Shown piece after piece: positions 7,613-13,556 of a stretch of 14,692 nucleotides of DNA (the first letter of the stretch is position 1; each line of letters begins with the position of its first letter). The stretch comes from Bacteroidales bacterium UBA4318 (GTDB taxonomy: Bacteria > Bacteroidota > Bacteroidia > Bacteroidales > UBA932). Position numbers and translations under genes: made by a program. The notes beneath the pieces are model-generated. The model saw nothing but the letters and a program-made list of their open reading frames with translations. It searched no databases and had not been told where the DNA came from. Location: contig DGUE01000124.1 in NCBI GenBank assembly GCA_002393895.1, positions 1 through 14,692 on the forward strand, given 5' to 3'.

Positions 7613-8377
7613 TTATTTCTTTACGGGGACCAGCCGGACCTCATAAAGTCGGGGCCAGTTCTTGCCTGTAAGGTAAATCCTGCCCTTGTCATCAACAGCA
7701 ATACCGTTCAGAACATCGGTATCGGGCTTGCGCAGCTTGTCCGGGAGCAGGCCTCCGCAATCCACGGTTGCTTCCACTTCCCCGCTGGAAGGGTTGATTA
7801 CGACTATCATGTCTGTAGTGTAGACATTCGCCCAGATACGACCGTCTATCCACTCCAGCTCATTCAGATAACGGACCGGACGGCCGTTAAGCTTGACGGT
7901 GATGCTCTTCTGGAGCTTGAAATCGGCAGAGAGGAAAAAAAGGCGGGATGTGCCATCCGATGCGATCAGCTGCTTCCCGTCTGTGGTAAGCCCCCAGCCC
8001 TCACGGGGATAGGAATAGGTCTGCTTATACTCAAGGGTATTCACATCGTAGATGAACGCAACCTTGTTAACCCATGTGAGAATATAAAGATTGTCTCCCA
8101 AGGCAACGGACCCTTCCGCGAAATACTTTCGGGAGAAAGACAGCTTTTTAGACGCATTGCCGGTCTGGAGGTCCACTTTCCTCATGGTGGATTCACCATA
8201 CTGCCCGGTGCTTTCGTAAAGCTGCCCATCATGAAAGAAGAGCCCCTGGGTGTATGCCCCCGTGTCGTGGGCATATTCCTTGACTACTTCTATCTTATAG
8301 CGCTTAGGCCCTCCTGCCTTGCAGGAGAGGGCGACAAGCAGCATAAGAATCGATATCCATCTGGCGTTCTTCATCAT
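7613..8377 (-). CDS. Glutaminyl-peptide cyclotransferase, lipoprotein (papaya/bacterial type)
   Basis: 254-residue beta-propeller glutaminyl cyclase (Glu_cyclase_2 family), which turns N-terminal Gln of exported proteins into pyroglutamate. Motifs seen in order: YTQGL (42-46), LYESTGQYG (53-61), FAEGS (86-90), GWGL (127-130), SDGT (140-143), LNELE (171-175), LNGIA (223-227) and TGKNWP (237-242). The Glu of YEST, the Asn/Glu of LNELE and the Lys of TGK correspond to active-site positions known in the plant enzyme, so the protein looks active. The N-terminus is a lipoprotein signal peptide with ALSC, cysteine at 19 (-3 Ala is slightly off the usual Leu), so it acts in the periplasm on a membrane anchor. 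Two ATGs are adjacent; the second (8374) is equally possible. The start lies 13 bases after the RNase P RNA. Confidence 0.9.
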   Translation of the reverse strand: MMKNARWISILMLLVALSCKAGGPKRYKIEVVKEYAHDTGAYTQGLFFHDGQLYESTGQYGESTMRKVDLQTGNASKKLSFSRKYFAEGSVALGDNLYILTWVNKVAFIYDVNTLEYKQTYSYPREGWGLTTDGKQLIASDGTSRLFFLSADFKLQKSITVKLNGRPVRYLNELEWIDGRIWANVYTTDMIVVINPSSGEVEATVDCGGLLPDKLRKPDTDVLNGIAVDDKGRIYLTGKNWPRLYEVRLVPVKK

Positions 8378-8387
8378 TATAAAATAA

Positions 8388-8696
8388 AAAGGCGGGGCCG
8401 TAAGCCGGTTTCTGTTTTTAAATCCGTCATTTATCTTCGCAACCTACCCCCCGGCATCGGGCGGGCAGCCCTCATCTGCCGGTATATTTGGTTTTGCAGG
8501 CCCCGGTGCCGTACCCGTGCGGTGTCGCCACAGCACGTCGTGAGCTCTTACCTCGCGTTTTCACCATCGCCATTTCTGGCAGTCATTCTCTGTTACGGCC
8601 TCCGAAAGATTACTCCCTCCTGCGCTTTCCGCAGCGGGGTGCCCTTTCCTGTCCGGACTTTCCTCCCTTGCGGGCGACGGATCGTCCCACCTTTTC
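8388..8696 (-). ncRNA. rnpB: RNase P RNA, bacterial type A (rnpB)
   Basis: Catalytic RNA that removes the 5' leader from tRNA precursors. Read on the minus strand: 5' AAAAGGTGGG (8695-8686), P4/P2 signature GGAGGAAAGTCCGGAC (8666-8651), AGGTAAGAGCTCACG (8553-8539), GGGTAGGTTGC, ATAAATGACGG, then ACAGAAACCGGCTTACGGCC and the closing CCCGCCTTTT. The two ends pair as a 10-base P1 helix (AAAAGGUGGG with CCCGCCUUUU), which sets the ends to within a few bases. The closing strand runs into TTTTTATTTT (8390-8381), a probable terminator tract. The RNA starts a few bases after the rimO stop codon and ends 10-13 bases before the cyclase start. Confidence 0.96.
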
Positions 8697-8698
8697 AA

Positions 8699-10003
8699 TC
8701 ATGCAAAGGTAGCAAATAAATCGTAATCCTCTGCGCCGTCGATGCGGACGTCGAGGAAATGCCCGACATAAGAATATGGATCGGCTCCTTCGGGCACGCT
8801 GACTATTATCTCCCCATCCACTTCCGGGCTCTCGTACTGCGAACGGCAAACAAGCTTTCCATTGACTACATCATCCGCAAGCACACGCACTATGCTTCCG
8901 ACCCGGGATGCATTGAATTCTGCGGAAATCCCTTCCTGCAGGCTCATCAGGGCATCGTAGCGGCGCTGCTTTTCTTCTTCACCCACATCATCCTTAAGAT
9001 TCATGGCGCCCCAGGTGCCTTCTTCTTCAGAATACCTGAAGGCTCCCAGACGCTCGAAACGGGCTTCGCGGGCAAACTGCAGCAATTCTTCAAACTCTTC
9101 AGGGCCTTCCCCCGGATGACCGACAATCACGGTAGTTCGCAACACTACCCCGGGGATTTCCTCACGGAGGCGGCGGATGAGATCACGGGTCCATGCGCCG
9201 GTAACTCCCCTGTGCATGTTATGGAGCACCTTGTCGGAAATGTGCTGCAGCGGGATATCCAGATACTTGCAGATCTTGGGGTTTACCGCCATTTCCTTCA
9301 GCACATCCTCCGGAAAGCCTTCAGGATATGAATAATGCAGACGTATCCACTCTATTCCATCCACTTTCGACAACTCCCGCAAAAGCTCCGCCAGGGCACG
9401 CCTTCCATATAGGTCCAGACCGTAGTAAGTGGTGTCCTGGGCGATAAGGATAAGCTCCTTTACGCCCCTCGCAGAGAGCCCACGGGCCTCTTCCACAACA
9501 TCTTCAATCGGCACTGAACGGTGCGCTCCGCGGATGAAAGGAATGGCGCAATAAGAACAGCGGCGGTCGCAGCCTTCGGAAATCTTCAGGTATGCATAGG
9601 CACGGCCATCCGATTCGAAGCGCCTGGAGTTCCTGAGCTCATGCCGGGGAATCGCCCCTAAGGCACGGACAACGGGAGCCAGATCCCTGGCGCCGAACCA
9701 CCCATCCACTTCCGGGATAAGGCTCGGAAGATCATCCGCATAACGTTGTGAAAGACAGCCGAATACGTACAACTTCCCTATCTCTCCCCTCTTCTTTCGG
9801 CCGGCTTCGGAGAGCACCATGTCGATGCTTTCCTGCTTTGCGTCTCCTATAAATCCACAGGTGTTGACCAGCACATAGTCCAGATGCCCCGCATAATCCT
9901 CGGGGAAAATGGTATAAGCATCTGATGGCAATTGAGCCAGCAGATGCTCCGTGTCAACTGTATTCTTCGAACAGCCTAGGGTTATTACCTTAAGACTAGG
10001 CAT
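8699..10003 (-). CDS. rimO: Ribosomal protein S12 methylthiotransferase RimO
   Basis: 434-residue radical-SAM enzyme that adds a methylthio group to the conserved Asp of ribosomal protein S12 (Asp88/89). Domains in order: N-terminal methylthiotransferase domain with cysteines C11 (TLGCSKN), C49 (VNTCGFI) and C83 (FGCLSQRY) holding one iron-sulfur cluster; radical-SAM core with C145, C149 and C152 (EGCDRRCSYCAIPFIRG); C-terminal TRAM-type domain from about 370. The TLGCSKN start and the LKISEGCD motif favour RimO over MiaB. The ATG overlaps the end of the coaE-DUF5606 gene by 8 bases. The last codons (ACC TTT GCA) also carry the TACCTTTG box of rnpB. Confidence 0.97.
   Translation of the reverse strand: MPSLKVITLGCSKNTVDTEHLLAQLPSDAYTIFPEDYAGHLDYVLVNTCGFIGDAKQESIDMVLSEAGRKKRGEIGKLYVFGCLSQRYADDLPSLIPEVDGWFGARDLAPVVRALGAIPRHELRNSRRFESDGRAYAYLKISEGCDRRCSYCAIPFIRGAHRSVPIEDVVEEARGLSARGVKELILIAQDTTYYGLDLYGRRALAELLRELSKVDGIEWIRLHYSYPEGFPEDVLKEMAVNPKICKYLDIPLQHISDKVLHNMHRGVTGAWTRDLIRRLREEIPGVVLRTTVIVGHPGEGPEEFEELLQFAREARFERLGAFRYSEEEGTWGAMNLKDDVGEEEKQRRYDALMSLQEGISAEFNASRVGSIVRVLADDVVNGKLVCRSQYESPEVDGEIIVSVPEGADPYSYVGHFLDVRIDGAEDYDLFATFA
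8704..8711 (-). promoter_or_regulatory. -7 box TACCTTTG for rnpB, inside rimO
   Basis: TAnnTTTG match on the minus strand formed by the last codons of rimO; 8 bases separate it from the expected 5' end of RNase P RNA, the normal -7 to start distance. I see no good -33 element, which would also be in coding sequence. Confidence 0.55.
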
Positions 10004-10934
10004 TCTCTTCGGGCTCTTCCTCTTCCACGAAATCGAGGGAGGCGTATTTCACCAGTTCGTTGTACCAGTCCAGAATCTTCTTCATGTGGGAGAAGTAGAA
10101 GCGGTCCGGGTCGTAATTGGGAACAGCCTTGTCGAAAAGGGCCTTGATTTCAGCCTCAGGGGACTTGGAAGTAGGAGCATCCTTTCCCTCAAGTGCTTTG
10201 TTGATGGAAAGGAAAACATCCTTGAGCTTAAATTCTCCCTCGTCGGTATAAATAGCTATGTCTGAGAGGGTTGTAATGCGGCTATGAGGATCGAACACCG
10301 TGCGGTGGCCATCGCAAAGAGCTTCGGCGATAGCGGAATTCGTCCTGGAAAGAGCAAGGAATTTGTAAAGCCCGTGTTTTCCGGACACGGAAAGGATTTT
10401 AGAAAGATCTGTTTTCATATCATTAATCAATTTATCTACTTTTTTATGCAGTTCCTCAAGTGAGGAATCATTATCGATAACAACATCTGCCTGGGTCGCA
10501 TCAAGCTCTGTCTGAGAACTAAGGCGCCCAGCCGTCTTGGGGTTTCTCTCCAGTCGGGCTTCAAGTGGGGCCCGGACCAGCCATATCTCGTCCCACTGGC
10601 CGTCAAATACAGGTTTGGACGCCGCTACAGCCGATTCAAAGAACACTGCCCTTCCGGCCTGGGAAGACTTCCACTCAAGAAAATCCTTGAGCACCTCGGG
10701 GTAAACCACAGCTTCCAGTTTCTCACGCCTGGCATCATCGGAGAAGATGATACCTATTTCACTGAAAGGCACTCCCAAAGCATCTTCCACCCTTTCTTTG
10801 AGGCCAGGGACAGAGTCATACAGGGCCTTTGTGCGGGAGTCACTGTCGTAAACGGCAAAACCTTTGGAGGAAAGATAGCGGCACAGTTCGGACTTTCCGG
10901 ATGCGATGCCACCTGTCACAAGAACCGTCTTCAT
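9996..10934 (-). CDS. coaE: Dephospho-CoA kinase fused to a DUF5606 domain
   Basis: 312 residues from the ATG at 10934, chosen because it overlaps the upstream gene's stop as ATGA; an earlier in-frame start at 10949 would add five residues. Residues 1-172 are dephospho-CoA kinase, the last step of CoA synthesis: Walker A GGIASGKS (8-15), YDSDS (29-33), a YPEVLKDF stretch and ADVVIDNDSSLEEL near the end. Residues 173-312 begin MKTDLSKILSVSGKHGLYKF and match the DUF5606 family of Bacteroidetes, function unknown, which I know as a separate gene following coaE. The kinase part is short: the LID region between LERN and ADVVIDN lacks about 10 residues compared with E. coli-type enzymes. There is no stop between the parts, so this is a fusion or the result of a small indel. 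Confidence 0.88.
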   Translation of the reverse strand: MKTVLVTGGIASGKSELCRYLSSKGFAVYDSDSRTKALYDSVPGLKERVEDALGVPFSEIGIIFSDDARREKLEAVVYPEVLKDFLEWKSSQAGRAVFFESAVAASKPVFDGQWDEIWLVRAPLEARLERNPKTAGRLSSQTELDATQADVVIDNDSSLEELHKKVDKLINDMKTDLSKILSVSGKHGLYKFLALSRTNSAIAEALCDGHRTVFDPHSRITTLSDIAIYTDEGEFKLKDVFLSINKALEGKDAPTSKSPEAEIKALFDKAVPNYDPDRFYFSHMKKILDWYNELVKYASLDFVEEEEPEENA

Positions 10935-11851
10935 AGCTTCTCCACGCACTCTGCGACCTCAGGCTGGGCCGACCAGCTGATTACTCCGCCCGGAAGATTG
11001 TCGCAGTGGATAATGCATCGCCCGGTCAGGGATCCGGCAAATTCCTTGTAATCCACATAACACACTGCCGTGGATGAAGGGTCGGATATGACAGGAAATA
11101 CGCAGCGGAACACCACTCTGGCCTTACTGGGATAGATGGAAAAAACGGAACCGGCAGGCACATTGCGCCCGATAACCGGCAATTCTGCCTCCAACTCAAC
11201 GTATCTGCTCACTTCCACTGCCCAGGAGACCGTATTATCCGACAGGCGTATACCTTCCGGGGCATCCAGGGCAATTTCGCCATGAAGGCTTCCCTTAACA
11301 TCGCTGCGCACGATAGAAACGGTATTCACGGATTCGATATTGGAGAGCAGGTCTGCCGGGCCATATGCCAGCACGGAGTCCGGCTGCACACGGAATTCCC
11401 CGCTCTGCATATACTGAGGGCGGAATCCCAGAGTGCTCACCACACGCACGGGCACCTTTTTGTTCAGCTCGCGGATGAAGCGGAAGCGCAACTTGTCGAA
11501 GAGAAAAGACTCCACACCGGCTCCGGGCCCAAAGATGTCGTTCACATAACGATACATCTGGGCGGAGCTGATGCTGAAATAATCTCCATCCTCGTGAAGC
11601 AGGTCGTCCGGATCGAAACGCACGGAGATAGGCTTGCTCTTTCGCCCCAGGTAAAGAAGGCGAAAACCCGATGTCTTGCAACGGGCGGTCATGGAAACAG
11701 CATCGCTGGAACGGGCAGCTCTTCCCGGAATGTTGCTCTCGGCAATCAGCGACACGCTGACCACATCCGTCTGCATGTGAGACAGATTGTGGATCAGCCA
11801 GATGCTGGCCGATAGGGCAAGGCAGCCCAGGAAATACTGCCAGTTCTTCAC
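10931..11851 (-). CDS. YbbR-like domain membrane-anchored protein
   Basis: 306 residues with one N-terminal membrane anchor (about 5-24, FLGCLALSASIWLIHNL) and an extracytoplasmic part made of beta-rich YbbR-type repeats. In Firmicutes YbbR (CdaR) modulates the diadenylate cyclase CdaA; in Bacteroidetes the role is not established and no cdaA is in this window. The start is GTG at 11851: the codons before it run GTG-ACG-CAT-TAG backwards to an in-frame stop, and the next Met (residue 26) would remove the anchor. It lies 6 bases after the yajC stop and overlaps coaE by 4 bases. The family call rests on the anchor plus repeat pattern and the nusB-yajC-ybbR-coaE order. Confidence 0.8.
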   Translation of the reverse strand: MKNWQYFLGCLALSASIWLIHNLSHMQTDVVSVSLIAESNIPGRAARSSDAVSMTARCKTSGFRLLYLGRKSKPISVRFDPDDLLHEDGDYFSISSAQMYRYVNDIFGPGAGVESFLFDKLRFRFIRELNKKVPVRVVSTLGFRPQYMQSGEFRVQPDSVLAYGPADLLSNIESVNTVSIVRSDVKGSLHGEIALDAPEGIRLSDNTVSWAVEVSRYVELEAELPVIGRNVPAGSVFSIYPSKARVVFRCVFPVISDPSSTAVCYVDYKEFAGSLTGRCIIHCDNLPGGVISWSAQPEVAECVEKL

Positions 11852-11857
11852 CGTATG

Positions 11858-12202
11858 CTATTTCTGCTGGGCCTGGTCGTTGGCTGCCTGGGCGTCGGTG
11901 GAGTAGTCGCGGACTATGGAATTCTTGTCCACGCGAAGCTTTACTTCCCCGTCAACCTTGATGAGGACGCTGCGCTCCTGGATTTCGGCCACGGTGCCAT
12001 AGATGCCGCCTGCGGTCACAACCTTGTCGCCCTTCTTGAGCTCGTTGCGGAATTTCTCAAGTTCTTTCTGCTGCTTGCGCTGGGGGCGGATCATAAAGAA
12101 CCACATTACTGCGAAGAGCAGCAGGATCATAATCCAGAAACTTGCACCGCCACCTGCGGGCTGCTGGCCACCGGCCTGAAGAATAATGCTGAGGAGATTC
12201 AT
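11858..12202 (-). CDS. yajC: Sec translocon accessory subunit YajC
   Basis: 114 residues, usual YajC size. A short Gln/Gly-rich N-terminus is followed by one transmembrane helix (about 22-38, ending FFMIRPQRKQQKE, the hallmark of the family), then a cytosolic domain with KKGDKVVTAGGIYGTVAEI and a Gln/Ala-rich tail. It works with SecDF at the protein-export channel. It sits 5 bases after nusB and 6 before the ybbR-like gene, so it is in the middle of the operon. secDF is not in the window. Confidence 0.95.
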   Translation of the reverse strand: MNLLSIILQAGGQQPAGGGASFWIMILLLFAVMWFFMIRPQRKQQKELEKFRNELKKGDKVVTAGGIYGTVAEIQERSVLIKVDGEVKLRVDKNSIVRDYSTDAQAANDQAQQK

Positions 12203-12207
12203 AATAT

Positions 12208-13122
12208 TTATTTGTTTATCAGTTTATCGAGTATACCATTCACGAATGCGCGGCTTTCCGGAGTGCTGTAGAACTTGGAAATCTCAACGAATTCGTTGAT
12301 TGTCACCTTGGGAGCAATCCCGGGGAATGCCTCGGATTCGGCAATGCCGCAGACTATCAGGGACAGGTCTGTAGAGCAGATACGGTTGAGATCCCATTTG
12401 GGAGTAACTTCGGAAATCATGGACACATACCTGTCGTAACCGCTGTATGCGGTGCGGAGAAGCTTGACTACGAAAGCCTTGTCGCTCTCCTTGGAGTGAG
12501 TCTCATCCATATCGCTCATGAAGAGCGGCGGCAGGTTCCAGGGCCGCCCCTTCCCGATGGACTCCATCGCCCGGCAGCACCATGTGAGCGCATAGGCCAG
12601 GTCGTCGTTCCACCAGATGGATAGGTCTTCGAGTATGCGTTCAAGCTCCTCACTCTCCACGAATTCTTCTTCGAAGATCTTTATCCAGAGTTCTGCATCC
12701 TCCTTCAGAGTGTTCGCTCCGGATGCGAGGTAATCCTTATAATAATCCTTCGTGCGAATGGAATCGTAAAGATGGCGCAGGAGCACGTCATACTGGCCCC
12801 AGTCCAGTTTCTTCTTCTGGGTTATCTTGACGAAGTCAGGGTCCTCCTCAAGTTTTGCAACAATCAGGTTCTGCGCGAACTTGAAATTGGGGTGACGTTC
12901 TTCTTCAGTTGGGTTGAACTTGCTCTGAGCTGCTTCCAGACGGGCTTTTGCCTCTCTTGTGAGGGGGCCGACGCAGCAGAGTAGGAAAAGGTAAAGGTCC
13001 CTGGTAGATTCGAGGGAACGGTCCAGCTGCGCCTCCAGGTCCTTGAGGGACACAGACCGGTTTTCCGTGAAACTGTATATGGCTTTGAAAGCCTTTATAC
13101 GTAGGATTCTGCGGTTAAGCAT
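12208..13122 (-). CDS. nusB: Transcription antitermination factor NusB (long Bacteroidetes form)
   Basis: 304 residues from ATG at 13122; a longer reading would need TTG at 13131 and adds only three residues. The N-terminus MLNRRILRIKAFKAIYSF is typical of Bacteroidetes NusB. The extra central region (about 60-200) makes it about twice the size of E. coli NusB (139 aa). The C-terminal NusB fold carries WDLNRICSTDLSLIVCGIAE, INEFVEISKFYSTPESRAFVNGILDKL. NusB binds boxA RNA with NusE (S10) to allow read-through of rRNA operons. First gene of the minus-strand operon. Confidence 0.95.
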   Translation of the reverse strand: MLNRRILRIKAFKAIYSFTENRSVSLKDLEAQLDRSLESTRDLYLFLLCCVGPLTREAKARLEAAQSKFNPTEEERHPNFKFAQNLIVAKLEEDPDFVKITQKKKLDWGQYDVLLRHLYDSIRTKDYYKDYLASGANTLKEDAELWIKIFEEEFVESEELERILEDLSIWWNDDLAYALTWCCRAMESIGKGRPWNLPPLFMSDMDETHSKESDKAFVVKLLRTAYSGYDRYVSMISEVTPKWDLNRICSTDLSLIVCGIAESEAFPGIAPKVTINEFVEISKFYSTPESRAFVNGILDKLINK

Positions 13123-13145
13123 CTTTTTCAAACAAAAATAATATG

Positions 13146-13153
13146 CAAATATA
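13146..13153 (-). promoter_or_regulatory. -7 box TATATTTG for the nusB operon
   Basis: Perfect TAnnTTTG on the minus strand 23 bases before the nusB ATG, followed by CATATT. The -33 side is AT-rich with no clear TTTG at the right spacing. It would drive nusB, yajC, the ybbR-like gene, coaE-DUF5606 and rimO. Confidence 0.6.
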
Positions 13154-13175
13154 GCATCTAATCCTCAAAAAATTC

Positions 13176-13183
13176 TAATTTTG
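13176..13183 (+). promoter_or_regulatory. -7 box TAATTTTG for the DUF3276-amidohydrolase pair
   Basis: TAnnTTTG on the plus strand, 31 bases before the ATG of the DUF3276 gene, followed by CAAAAA. It is 22 bases from the nusB box on the other strand, so this is a second compact divergent promoter region. No clear -33 element. Confidence 0.55.
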
Positions 13184-13214
13184 CAAAAATAAACAACCAT
13201 TTAATCTTTAGATT

Positions 13215-13556
13215 ATGTACAGAGAGGACAGAGATCAGGTTAATTTCCAGGATCGCAATGCAGAAGATGTTTACTCAAAGCCTGTCAGAGCCGGTAAACG
13301 TACATACTTCTTCGATGTAAAGAGCACGAAGGGGCAGAATGACTTTTATCTGACTATCACCGAGAGCAAGAGGCGCAACAACCCCGACGGCACTTTCACC
13401 TACGACAAGCACAAAATTTTCCTCTATAAGGAAGATTTCGAAAAGTTCAAGGAAGGGCTCGATGAGGTCATCAAGTACATCACCGACAATTGCTTCGGCG
13501 GAGAAATCCCCGTCAGGCCCGAGACTCAGGAACCCGAACAGGAAGGATACTTTTAA
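13215..13556 (+). CDS. PUR-alpha-like nucleic-acid binding protein (DUF3276)
   Basis: 113-residue protein of the DUF3276/PUR family of Bacteroidetes and spirochaetes. The core (about 18-98) has the PUR-repeat look: VRAGKRTYFFDVKSTKGQND, then FYLTITESKRR and KHKIFLYKEDFEKFKEGLDEVIKYI, four strands and a helix; the C-terminus is acidic (ETQEPEQEGYF). The Borrelia homologue (BpuR) and eukaryotic Pur-alpha bind single-stranded DNA and RNA, so RNA or DNA binding is likely; targets here are unknown. The stop overlaps the next gene's start as TAATG, so the two are coupled. Confidence 0.9.
   Translation: MYREDRDQVNFQDRNAEDVYSKPVRAGKRTYFFDVKSTKGQNDFYLTITESKRRNNPDGTFTYDKHKIFLYKEDFEKFKEGLDEVIKYITDNCFGGEIPVRPETQEPEQEGYF

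Noticed and set aside
8231..8849. Open frames of 74-162 codons across 8231-8849 on both strands
   Set aside because: They cross RNase P RNA and the ends of its neighbours; the conserved RNA structure explains the lack of stops.
13123..13131. TTG start for nusB three codons upstream
   Set aside because: The ATG at 13122 gives the usual MLNRR-type start and is far more likely than TTG.
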